Positions 8,563-16,690 of a stretch of DNA of 64,000 bases are shown here, one piece after another. The notes below the pieces were generated by a model. That model searched no databases and was not told where the DNA came from. It saw only the letters and a list, made by a program, of their open reading frames with translations. The stretch comes from Micromonospora peucetia (lineage in GTDB: Bacteria > Actinomycetota > Actinomycetes > Mycobacteriales > Micromonosporaceae): the NCBI RefSeq assembly GCF_900091625.1, contig NZ_FMIC01000002.1, positions 620,001-684,000 of the forward strand, written 5' to 3'. Both the position numbers and the translations under genes were made by a program. How positions within the stretch are numbered: the stretch's first letter is position 1; the number at the start of each line of letters is the position of its first letter.

Positions 8563-8641
8563 GCGCCCGCGACCGGGCGGACGGCACCCCGCACTTTCCT
8601 GCACGACGAACGTACGCATCGCTACGACGAGGGATCCCATC

Positions 8642-9463
8642 GTGAAGAAGAACTCCTGGCAGATACTGCGCAAGGGCGGGCCGGGCGGCCTCACGCTCAC
8701 CGTCGACTTCACCAGCACCGGCCGTACCCAGGCGTGCTTCCGGGACCTGGTTCCCCTGTTGAGCGCGCCCGGCGAGATCTGGGAGACCGTGGCACCCGCC
8801 GCCGGCGCCGAGGACACCATGTCCGGCGCCGACTACGTCGAGCGGTGGGCGAAGGGCGTCCGTCGGCGTGAGCGCACCGTCGACACCGTGATCGGCTACT
8901 GCGTGGGCGCGGTGTTCGCCGCCCCCCTCGCGTCCCGGCTGGCCGAGGCGCAGGACGAGGCGCCCAGGCTGGTCCTGCTGGATCCGGAGCTGCCGAACAT
9001 CGTCGGGCTGTACCGCGACTTCCACGCCGCCGCGGACGCGCTGCGCAGCATCCTCTCCCCGGAGGAGATCGCCGCGTTCCACGCGGACGGCCAGGCGGTC
9101 CAGGAGAGGTACGGGCTCGACGACCTCGCCCTCATCGGTCCCGCGCTCGCCGGGATCTTCCGCGACGCGATCGACGTCGCGGGCCGTCGGCTCGGGCTGG
9201 ACGACGACGTCCGGGGCGAACTGGGCGGCAGCTTCGCGTCGTTCGTCGGCTACCTGCGGGCGGCGGCGGAGATCGACCCGACCCCGCGGTGGGAGACGGC
9301 GACGGCCATCACCTCCGCGCACTCGACCCAGCGGGACCAGGTCTTCGGGCGCAACATCCGGCTCGACGTCGACCATGACCAGATGCTGCGCCACCCCGAC
9401 GTCGCGGCGGCGGTCTCCGGCCTGATGACCGGTGCGGACGCCGGCCTGCGGATCGCGGGGTAG
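8642..9463 (+). CDS. Free-standing thioesterase-like alpha/beta hydrolase with a cysteine nucleophile
   Basis: A 273-residue protein starting at a GTG (8642) with GAGGGA upstream. The nucleophile elbow reads GYCVGA (residues 85-90), so the usual serine of GxSxG is a cysteine (C87). D114 in LVLLDPE and H245 in DVDHDQM fit the rest of a hydrolase triad by position. The adjacent A-PCP and C-A-PCP genes suggest it acts on carrier-bound intermediates, either releasing the product or editing. Cysteine thioesterases are known to favour transfer to internal nucleophiles, as in obafluorin beta-lactone and sulfazecin beta-lactam formation. Since neither the NRPS nor the last PKS module has a TE domain, this is the only release candidate seen. 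Family assignment is firm at the fold level; the reaction is inference. Confidence 0.72.
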   Translation: MKKNSWQILRKGGPGGLTLTVDFTSTGRTQACFRDLVPLLSAPGEIWETVAPAAGAEDTMSGADYVERWAKGVRRRERTVDTVIGYCVGAVFAAPLASRLAEAQDEAPRLVLLDPELPNIVGLYRDFHAAADALRSILSPEEIAAFHADGQAVQERYGLDDLALIGPALAGIFRDAIDVAGRRLGLDDDVRGELGGSFASFVGYLRAAAEIDPTPRWETATAITSAHSTQRDQVFGRNIRLDVDHDQMLRHPDVAAAVSGLMTGADAGLRIAG

Positions 9464-9467
9464 CGCG

Positions 9468-11258
9468 GTGGCACCGAGCCGGGCGGGCCACGAGCCCGCG
9501 CTCTTCACCGACCTGTTCGCGGAGCAGGTACGGCGCACCCCGGACGCCACCGCCGTCGTGTGGGGCGAGCACCGCAGGACGTACGCCGAGCTGGACGCCG
9601 AGGCGAACCGGCTCGCACACCGGCTGGTGTCGCTCGGCGCGGGCCCGGAGCGGCTCGTCGCGATCGGGACCCGGTCCGCGCACCTGGTGGTGGCCGCGCT
9701 CGCCACCCTCAAGGCCGGGGCGGCCTACCTGCCGCTGGACCTGAGCCACCCGCCGCAGCGGCTGGAGCACATGCTCACCGACGCGCGGCCCATGTTGCTG
9801 CTGACCACCGCCGACGACCAGCACTCGGTGCCGGCGTCCGGCCCGCCACGGGTCCTGCTCGACCGGCCGGACGCGTACGCCGGCCAGCCGGCCACCGACG
9901 TCACCGACGCCGACCGGCTCGCCCCGCTGCGACCCGCCAACACCGCGTACGTCATCTACACCTCCGGCTCCACCGGCAACCCGAAGGGCGTGGTGATCGA
10001 GCACCGCCAGCTCGGCACGTACCTGCGCCACGTCGTGCGGGCCTACCCGGGCGTACGCGGGCGGGCGCTGCTGCACTCCTCGTTCGCGTTCGACCTGACG
10101 GTCACCGCGTTCTACGCGCCACTGATGACGGGCGGCTGCGTGCACGTCGGCGCCCTGGAGGAGATGGGCACGCCCGCCGCGGGGCCGGCCGGGCAGCAGC
10201 GGCCCACGTTCGTCAAGGTGACGCCGTCGCACATCCCGCTGCTCACCGCGCTGCCCGCCGAGGCGTCCCCGACCGGGGAGCTGATGGCCGGCGGCGAACT
10301 GCTGCTCGGCGAGACCGTCGACGCCTGGCGACGCCGGCACCCCGGGGCGCGGGTGATCAACGAGTACGGTCCGACGGAGACGACCGTCGGGTGCAGCACG
10401 GTGGTCATCGAGCCCGACCAGCCGGTGCCGCCGGGGCCGCTGCCCATCGGCCAGCCCATGCCCGACGTGCGCTTCCACGTGCTGGACGGGGACCTGCGCC
10501 CGGTCGCACCCGGCGAGATCGGCGAACTGCACATCGCCGGGGCCCAGCTGGCCCGGGGCTACCTGGGCAGGCCGGGGCTGACCGCCGAGCGTTTCCTGCC
10601 CGACCCGTACGGGCCGCCCGGCTCGCGCATGTACCGCTCCGGCGACCGGGTCCGGCCCACCGAGGACGGCGAGTACGAGTTCTGCGGGCGGGTCGACAAC
10701 CAGGCCAAGATCCGCGGCTACCGCATCGAGCTCGGGGAGATCGAGGCGGCGCTGCTGCGCCGCCCGGAGGTGCGGCACGCGGCGGCGGTGATCCGCACGG
10801 ACGCCCCGGAGGTCAAACAGCTCGTCGCGTACGTCGTGCCCGCGGCTGACACGAGGGTCGATCCGCAGCAGCTGCGCAAGGACCTCGCGGAGACCCTGCC
10901 CGACTACATGGTGCCGAGCGCCGTGGTCAGCCTCGCGGCGCTGCCGCTGACCGTCAACGGCAAGCTCGACCCGGCGGCCCTGCCGGCGCCGGAGGCCGCG
11001 GCGACCCCGGGCGGACGGGCCCCGGCCGACGAGTTGCAGGCCCTGCTGTGCGAACTCTTCGCCACCTACACGGCGGTCTCCTCGATGGGCGTCGACGACG
11101 ACTTCTTCGTCCGGGGCGGCACCAGCCTCGGCGCCGCCCAACTGGTCAACGAGGCACGCCGGCGCGGGCTCACGCTGTCGCTGCGCGACGTGCTGGAAAA
11201 CCGGACCGTGGCGCGACTCGCCGAGGTGTGCGCCGACACCGACCGAGAGGACGAGTGA
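9468..11258 (+). CDS. NRPS adenylation-PCP didomain, predicted to activate L-asparagine
   Basis: A 596-residue A-PCP protein; GTG start at 9468, four bases after the thioesterase stop. The A domain is intact: A3 YTSGSTGNPKG near residue 163, A5 NEYGPTE, A7 YRSGDR, A8 GRVDNQAKIRGYRIELGEIE, A10 NGKLD. Manual alignment to GrsA gives the pocket D-L-T-K-M-G-E-V-G-K, one residue from the asparagine code DLTKLGEVGK. The carrier domain has GGTSLGA with the phosphopantetheine serine. No condensation or TE domain is present. With an AsnO-like hydroxylase in the same operon, L-Asn or 3-hydroxy-Asn is the likely substrate. It could load its own PCP and possibly the PCP of the next protein, whose A domain looks dead. 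Confidence 0.88.
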   Translation: MAPSRAGHEPALFTDLFAEQVRRTPDATAVVWGEHRRTYAELDAEANRLAHRLVSLGAGPERLVAIGTRSAHLVVAALATLKAGAAYLPLDLSHPPQRLEHMLTDARPMLLLTTADDQHSVPASGPPRVLLDRPDAYAGQPATDVTDADRLAPLRPANTAYVIYTSGSTGNPKGVVIEHRQLGTYLRHVVRAYPGVRGRALLHSSFAFDLTVTAFYAPLMTGGCVHVGALEEMGTPAAGPAGQQRPTFVKVTPSHIPLLTALPAEASPTGELMAGGELLLGETVDAWRRRHPGARVINEYGPTETTVGCSTVVIEPDQPVPPGPLPIGQPMPDVRFHVLDGDLRPVAPGEIGELHIAGAQLARGYLGRPGLTAERFLPDPYGPPGSRMYRSGDRVRPTEDGEYEFCGRVDNQAKIRGYRIELGEIEAALLRRPEVRHAAAVIRTDAPEVKQLVAYVVPAADTRVDPQQLRKDLAETLPDYMVPSAVVSLAALPLTVNGKLDPAALPAPEAAATPGGRAPADELQALLCELFATYTAVSSMGVDDDFFVRGGTSLGAAQLVNEARRRGLTLSLRDVLENRTVARLAEVCADTDREDE

Positions 11259-11260
11259 GC

Positions 11261-14254
11261 ATGACCATCGCAGCCAGCAGGAAGGAAGCAGCCATGTGGC
11301 TGCTCGAGCGGCTGGTGCCGGACACCGGGGTCAACAACGTCGCGGTCGCCTTCGAGGTGGCCGGCAGGATCGACCGTGAGCTGTTCCCGGCGGCGCTGCG
11401 AGCGGTGCTGGCCCGTCACGAGGTGCTGCGCACCGTGTTCCGCTCCGACGACGCGACGCTGACCCGGGAGGTGCTCGCTCCCGACCGGGTCGACGTGCCC
11501 GTGCTGGAAATTCCGGCGGGCGACGACGGGCGGGACGCCGACCTGACCGCGTTCGCCGCCGAGCCGTTCGTGATCGACGGCCGCCCCCTGGTGCGGGCGG
11601 GCGTGCACGCGGGAGCGGACCGCGACGTGTGCTGCGTCGTCGTGCACCACCTGAACTTCGACGCCATGTCGACCACGATCCTGCTCCGCGAGCTGCTCGT
11701 CGCGTACGAGACGGTCGCGGCGGGACGCCGGCCGGACGACGCCCCGGTGGCCGCCCTCGCCGAGCGCACGCCGGACGAGCGCAGCGTCGCGTACTGGCGG
11801 AAGAACCTCGACGGGCTGCGGCCCGCCGAGTCGGGCCTGTGGTGCGCCCGGCCGCCCGTCGGGGCACCGTCCCTGCGCGCCCGGACCGTCCACCACGAAC
11901 TCTCCGCGCCGGCCCGCGCCGTGGTGCGCCGCTTCCAGCGCGAACTGCGCGCCTCCGAGGCGGTCGTGCTGCTCGCGGCGTACTCCCTGCTGCTCGCCCA
12001 GCACGGCGCGGGTTCCGACGTGGTCATCGGCACCCCGGTGAACGTCCGGGACCAGCGCGGCATGAACGCCATCGGCTACCACGCGAACCTGGTGCCGCTG
12101 CGGGTACGGCTCGACCCGGAAGCCGACTTCCGCGCCGTCGTCAAGCAGACCCGCAGCACCTTCCTGGAGGCGATCAGCCACGCCGACGTACCGCTGGAGC
12201 AGGTGTCTCCCGCCGTGCTCGGCGACGCACCGTCGTCGTGGCGCAGCTCGTTCTTCCGGCACCTGTTCAACTATGTGCCCGGCACCGTCGACGCCTCGCG
12301 GACGCTGACCGGGATGCCGGTGCGGCACGTCATGGTGGAGAACGGCTACAGCCGCTTCGACCTGGAGTTCTTCATCATGCCGGGTGAGGACGGGACCACC
12401 GTCCGCGCGGCGTTCTGTGTCGACGCCTTCGACGCGGCCGACGTCGGGCTGCTGCTGCAACGGTACGACGCGCTGCTCGTGCGGCTGGGCGACGAGCTGG
12501 ACCGGCCGGTGGCACAGCTGTCCCGCCGGGGCCCGAGCGACCTCGCCCTGCCGGCGTCGCCGCCGCGGACGGCCGCCACGACGTCCGTGCTCGACGCGGT
12601 GCACGCGACGGTCGCCGCGAACCCGGATCTCGTCGCGGTGCGGGACGACACGGATGCCGTCACGTACGGCCAGTTGTGGTCGGCGGCGGTCGCCACCCGG
12701 GACCTGGTCGCGGCCTCGGGTGGGAGCACGGTCGCCGTGCTGGCGCCGCGCGGCGCGCAACTGGCCGCCGCGTGGCTCGGTGTGTGGCTGGCGGGCGCGC
12801 GTTGCGTCCTGCTCGACCCGACCCAGCCGATTCCGGACCTCGCCGCGCGGCTGGCCGACTCGGGCGCCGCGCCGGTGCTGGCCGCCGAGGGCCTCCCCGT
12901 GCCCGGCGCGGCACGTATCCCCGCCATCACCGACGAGATCCGCGCCGACGCGCCGGCCGGTCCCGACCTCGACGCGGTGGCCTACCTGGCGTACCAGCCT
13001 GACGCGCCCGCGCCGCTCGCGGTGACGGTCACCCACCGGGCCCTGGCCGACGCCGTCGCGCGGCTCGCCGAGCGGGTCACCACCGGACCGGCCGTCACCT
13101 CGTGGCTGAGCAGCTCCGCCACCGACGCGGCGCTGACGGAACTGCTGGTCGCGCTGACCACCGGCGGCCGGGTCGTCGTCGCGCCCGAGGAGGCCCGCAC
13201 CGACGGCCACGCCCTCGGCGAGCTGGTGCGGCGGCACGGCGTGCAGGTGGTGCAGGCACCGCCGGCGGTGTGGCGCGAGGTGGTCGAGCAGGCGGGTGCC
13301 CGGCTCGCGGGCCGCGCCGTCCTGGTCGGTCACGAACCGCTCCCCCGCCCGCTGGCGGCGCAGTTGCACGCCACCGGCTGCACCCTGCACCACGGCTACA
13401 CCACACCCGGCGTCGCCGGGTACGCCGCGCTCGGCGGCGGATGGGACGGGGCGGGTGTCCTCCCGGCAGCCCGCGTGTTCGTCACCGAGCCCGGCACCGG
13501 GCACGAGCTGGGCATCGGCGTACGCGGCGAGCTGTGTGTCGCGGGCGACGCCCTGGCCGCCGGCTACCACGGCCGGCCGGAGCTGACCGCCGCCCGGTTC
13601 GGCGAGCACCCCACGCACGGGCGGTTCCACCGCACCGGAGACCTCGCGCGGCTGCTGCCGGACGGGCAGGTCGACGTCGTCGGCCCGCTGTCGGCCCAGG
13701 TACGGGTCGCCGGCCAGCGGATCCACCTCCGCGACATCGAGTCCGTGTTCGCCGCCCACCCGGACGTGGAGGCGGTCGCCGCCGTCGGGTCCGCCGTCGA
13801 CGGGCCGGACGTCACGGTCGTCGTGTTCGTCGAGTCCCGCAAGCCCGACGTGGCGGATCGGCTGCGCGAGCACGCCCGCGCCGCCCTGCCACTCACGCCC
13901 GAACTGGTCGTGCTGGACCAGTTGCCGGTCACCGTGGCGGGCACCGTGGACCGCGCGGCCCTCGTCGCGCGCGCCGCGACGAGGGCGCTGGCCGACGTCG
14001 ACCCGCCGGACGAGACGACCGTCGCCCTCGTCGGGATCTGGACCGAGATGCTCGACCGGCCGGGCCTGCACGCGGACTCGAACTTCTTCGCCAGCGGTGG
14101 CCACTCGCTGTTGGGCGCCCAGCTCGTGCAGCGGGTGCGGACCGATCTGGAGATGCCGGTCCAGCTCGCCGACCTGTTCGCCAACCCGACGCCACGGCAG
14201 CTCGCAGAGCACCTGCAGAACGCGTTCTGGGACGACGACGAGGACGACGACTGA
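11261..14254 (+). CDS. NRPS C-A*-PCP protein with degenerate adenylation domain
   Basis: A 997-residue protein two bases after the A-PCP stop. The C domain (about 10-430) keeps the catalytic motif HHLNFDA (H129, H130, D134). The A-like region (about 445-905) has the overall fold order but has lost its catalytic motifs: the A3 loop is replaced by AYQPDAPAPLAVTVTH, A5 YGPTE by YTTPGVA, and A10 NGKxDR by AGTVDR, so the catalytic lysine is gone; only TGDL at A7 persists. It should not adenylate an amino acid. The PCP (about 920-985) is normal with GGHSLLG. The C-terminus ends in an acidic run (DDDEDDD) that could be a docking tail. The PCP must be charged in trans or the module skipped. The C domain may join the PKS chain from module 7 to the asparagine unit. 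Confidence 0.85.
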   Translation: MTIAASRKEAAMWLLERLVPDTGVNNVAVAFEVAGRIDRELFPAALRAVLARHEVLRTVFRSDDATLTREVLAPDRVDVPVLEIPAGDDGRDADLTAFAAEPFVIDGRPLVRAGVHAGADRDVCCVVVHHLNFDAMSTTILLRELLVAYETVAAGRRPDDAPVAALAERTPDERSVAYWRKNLDGLRPAESGLWCARPPVGAPSLRARTVHHELSAPARAVVRRFQRELRASEAVVLLAAYSLLLAQHGAGSDVVIGTPVNVRDQRGMNAIGYHANLVPLRVRLDPEADFRAVVKQTRSTFLEAISHADVPLEQVSPAVLGDAPSSWRSSFFRHLFNYVPGTVDASRTLTGMPVRHVMVENGYSRFDLEFFIMPGEDGTTVRAAFCVDAFDAADVGLLLQRYDALLVRLGDELDRPVAQLSRRGPSDLALPASPPRTAATTSVLDAVHATVAANPDLVAVRDDTDAVTYGQLWSAAVATRDLVAASGGSTVAVLAPRGAQLAAAWLGVWLAGARCVLLDPTQPIPDLAARLADSGAAPVLAAEGLPVPGAARIPAITDEIRADAPAGPDLDAVAYLAYQPDAPAPLAVTVTHRALADAVARLAERVTTGPAVTSWLSSSATDAALTELLVALTTGGRVVVAPEEARTDGHALGELVRRHGVQVVQAPPAVWREVVEQAGARLAGRAVLVGHEPLPRPLAAQLHATGCTLHHGYTTPGVAGYAALGGGWDGAGVLPAARVFVTEPGTGHELGIGVRGELCVAGDALAAGYHGRPELTAARFGEHPTHGRFHRTGDLARLLPDGQVDVVGPLSAQVRVAGQRIHLRDIESVFAAHPDVEAVAAVGSAVDGPDVTVVVFVESRKPDVADRLREHARAALPLTPELVVLDQLPVTVAGTVDRAALVARAATRALADVDPPDETTVALVGIWTEMLDRPGLHADSNFFASGGHSLLGAQLVQRVRTDLEMPVQLADLFANPTPRQLAEHLQNAFWDDDEDDD

Positions 14255-14305
14255 CCGTTCGCTCAACCCCCACACCGTTTCGAACGTCAGCAGAGGAGGC
14301 TCGGC

Positions 14306-15301
14306 GTGACCGTCGACGTCCAGCCCACACGCAGTACCGACCGTTCGATCGTCCTGACCCGCGAGGAGAGCATCGAGGTCGACACGATCGCCCGCTACCT
14401 GGCGGGCCGACCGCCGCGCCTGGTGGACTCGGCCGCCTGGCTCGAGTCGGCCCGCGAGCTGTCCAGCAATCTGCCCGTACGGCTGCGCCAGATGGTGCGC
14501 CGCTTCGCCTGGGATCCCGGGCTCGACGCCGTGCTGCTGGTGCGGAACCTGCCCGTGGACGCCGACGAACTGCCCAGCACGCCCACCGTGGCCGGATCGG
14601 CGCAACGGGAGTCCACCGGGCCCGCCGCCGCGCAGGTGCTGCTCGGGCTGCAACTCGGGGAGCTCATCGCGTTCAGGGAGGAGAAGCGCGGCGCGCTGGT
14701 GCAGGACGTCGTGCCCGTGCCAGGCATGGAGAAGTTCCAGGGCAACGCGGGCTCGGTCAAGCTGTCCATGCACGTGGAGAACGCCTTCCACGTCTACCGC
14801 CCGGACTACGTGGGCCTGCACTGTCTGCGCAACGACCACGACAACGTGGCCGGCTTGCAGGTGACGTCGATCCGCAACGCGCTGCCCCTGCTGTCCGAGC
14901 AGGCCCGCAGGGTGCTGCACGAGCCACGGTTCTTCACCGAACCCCCGGCGTCGTTCGGCGACCTGCGCAGCGCGCCGGAGCCGCACGGCATCCTCAGCGG
15001 CAGCTTCGAGGACCCGGACGTACGGGTCGACTTCGAGAGCTCGTTCCCCCTCGACCCCGAGGCCGGGCAGGCGCTGTCGATGCTCGGCGACGCGCTGCGC
15101 ACCGTCCGCCGGACGTTCATCCTGAAACCCGGTGACCTCGCGTTCGTCGACAACCGACTGGCCCTGCACGGCCGGACCGAGTTCACGCCCCGCTACGACG
15201 GCCGCGACCGGTGGCTCCAGCGGATCTTCGTGCACCGTGACTTCCGGCGCTCCCGGGCCCTGCGCCCGGACGACGGGAACGTGCTCACCAGCGGGAGCTG
15301 A
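14306..15301 (+). CDS. Clavaminate-synthase/AsnO-type Fe(II)/2-oxoglutarate oxygenase
   Basis: A 331-residue oxygenase of the family of AsnO, VioC and clavaminate synthase, which hydroxylate amino acids at the beta carbon. GTG start at 14306 behind a strong AGAGGAGG. The iron site reads H156-x-E158 in the HVENAFHVYRPDYVGL block and distal H288 in NRLALHGR; an arginine near residue 302 (DGRDRWLQR) fits 2-oxoglutarate binding. Because the adjacent A domain has an asparagine code, beta-hydroxylation of L-Asn is the most likely role, as for AsnO in CDA biosynthesis; arginine (VioC) or a PCP-bound residue are alternatives. Last gene of the exporter/NRPS operon, followed by a strong terminator. Confidence 0.85.
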   Translation: MTVDVQPTRSTDRSIVLTREESIEVDTIARYLAGRPPRLVDSAAWLESARELSSNLPVRLRQMVRRFAWDPGLDAVLLVRNLPVDADELPSTPTVAGSAQRESTGPAAAQVLLGLQLGELIAFREEKRGALVQDVVPVPGMEKFQGNAGSVKLSMHVENAFHVYRPDYVGLHCLRNDHDNVAGLQVTSIRNALPLLSEQARRVLHEPRFFTEPPASFGDLRSAPEPHGILSGSFEDPDVRVDFESSFPLDPEAGQALSMLGDALRTVRRTFILKPGDLAFVDNRLALHGRTEFTPRYDGRDRWLQRIFVHRDFRRSRALRPDDGNVLTSGS

Positions 15302-15376
15302 CAGCCCGGCCCGGGCCGGAAGGTCGACGCCGAGTCCGTACGTGACGGACCGCCTCGTCGACGGCAGAGCAGTAAG

Positions 15377-15420
15377 ACGCGGTGGTGGGGCCCCTGGATC
15401 CGGGGGCCCCACCACCGCGT
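15377..15420 (+). terminator. Intrinsic terminator after the NRPS operon
   Basis: A perfect 18-bp inverted repeat (arms 15377-15394 and 15403-15420) with an 8-base loop, followed by TTTCG. It lies 76 bases after the oxygenase stop and should end the exporter/NRPS transcript. It is GC-rich with only a short T-run, as is common in actinomycetes. Confidence 0.85.
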
Positions 15421-15763
15421 TTCGCCATGTCCGGGAAATGTGCCACCGGCCACGACGAATGGCACGCGCCGCGGGCGAAACGCGACGGGAAGAGAAATCG
15501 TCCCGGGCCACGCCGTTAGCGATCCGCACGGGGTACGGGCACCGTTCCCGTCTCGCCCCGTGCGCGATTCACCCGGCTCGGATGACGCCCTCACGCCCCA
15601 CCACCCACCCACAATGCCTGACCAGCAACTCCACAACCACCACCCAATAACCCACACCATGCACCCCACACCTCCTACGGGGTGCCCTAGGGGTGCCCAC
15701 CCAATGACCACCAATGGGAACCTCAAACCCCACCAACAACACACCACACCCGGAGCACACCCC
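15421..15763 (+). promoter_or_regulatory. Upstream region of the small SARP gene, with 11-bp direct repeats
   Basis: A 343-base stretch with no supported gene. From about 15590 the top strand becomes poor in G and rich in C and A, matching the following gene. It contains two perfect copies of GGGGTGCCC at 15679-15687 and 15690-15698, exactly 11 bp apart, the periodicity expected for SARP operators. The complement (CACCCCT) resembles a word in the conserved leaders at 6729-6756 and 20064-20092. The frame of the SARP gene stays open upstream to about 15440, but that extension is low-complexity and lacks a ribosome site. Confidence 0.5.
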
Positions 15764-16543
15764 ATGAAATTCTCAGTCCTCGGCACCACCGAAGTCACCC
15801 ACCACAACCACCACCTCGAACTCGGCGGAATCAGACAACGCGCAATCCTCGGCTACCTCATCCTCAACGCCAACAAAGTCGTCGCCACCAGCCAAATCCT
15901 CAACGCCATGTGGAACGGCAACCCACCCCCCACCGCCCGCAAAATGGTCCAGAACGCCGTCTCCGGCATCCGCCGCATCCTCACCACCAACACCGACCCC
16001 ACCACCACCCCCCACCTCCGCACCCACCCACCCGGCTACCAACTCCGCATCGACACCGAAACCATCGACCTCTACCAATTCCGCCGACTCGTCCGCGAAG
16101 GACGCCACGCCACCACCAACAACAACCACACCCACGCCGCCCACACCCTCCACCAAGCACTCAACCTCTGGCGCGGACGAGCCCTCGCCGACCTCGTCGA
16201 AACCGGCACCAACTGGTCAGAACTCGCCGCCATCGAAGACGAACGACTCTCCGCACTCGAAGACCGCCTCGACGCCGAACTCCACTGCGGCAAACACCGC
16301 GAAATCACCCCCGAACTCGAAATACTCACCACCACCGAACCCCTACGCGAACGCCTCTGCCACCAATTCATGCTCGCCCTCTACCGCAGCGGACGCCAAG
16401 TCGACGCCCTCCGCGTCTACCGACGCACCCGCGAAGCCCTCATCGACAACCTCGGCCTCGAACCCGGCCGCCACCTCCAAGAACTCCAACAACGCATCCT
16501 CGAACACGACGCAAAAATCCAAACCCCCGTACTCATCGGCTGA
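15764..16543 (+). CDS. Small SARP-family transcriptional activator
   Basis: A 259-residue regulator with an OmpR-like winged-helix domain (about 1-95, beginning MKFSVLGTTEV) and a bacterial transcriptional activation (BTAD) domain (about 100-245, with GRALADL and FMLALYRSGRQ motifs). It lacks the NB-ARC/TPR half of AfsR, so it is a short SARP like ActII-ORF4. Start at 15764 with GGAG eight bases upstream. Base composition is strikingly unlike its neighbours: on the coding strand G is scarce and codons such as GAA, CAA, AAA, ATC and ACC abound. A similar bias occurs inside PKS A (54560-55400). It lies between the NRPS operon and the P450 and probably activates this locus. Confidence 0.92.
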   Translation: MKFSVLGTTEVTHHNHHLELGGIRQRAILGYLILNANKVVATSQILNAMWNGNPPPTARKMVQNAVSGIRRILTTNTDPTTTPHLRTHPPGYQLRIDTETIDLYQFRRLVREGRHATTNNNHTHAAHTLHQALNLWRGRALADLVETGTNWSELAAIEDERLSALEDRLDAELHCGKHREITPELEILTTTEPLRERLCHQFMLALYRSGRQVDALRVYRRTREALIDNLGLEPGRHLQELQQRILEHDAKIQTPVLIG

Positions 16544-16690
16544 CCCGACCCACACACCAGACACGATCGCCTCCGCGATTACCCGAGCGTGGACCGTCTG
16601 CGGGCAACATCATGAGCGCGCGGCGGTCCGTGACGTCTGGCGCACCGGAGGCTGACGGCGAGCCCGCCCAGCGATCACAGCGAGGACGAC

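Noticed and set aside
14306..15301. ScoE-type isonitrile-forming oxygenase, which would make this an isonitrile lipopeptide locus together with FcoT and FadD
   Set aside because: The HVENAFHVYRPDYVGL block and H-x-E iron motif match AsnO/VioC/clavaminate synthase rather than the TauD/TfdA-type ScoE with H-x-D.
15440..15763. In-frame N-terminal extension of the small SARP
   Set aside because: Low-complexity Pro/His/Thr translation crossing the 11-bp operator repeats; the ATG at 15764 has a ribosome site and begins exactly at the conserved domain.
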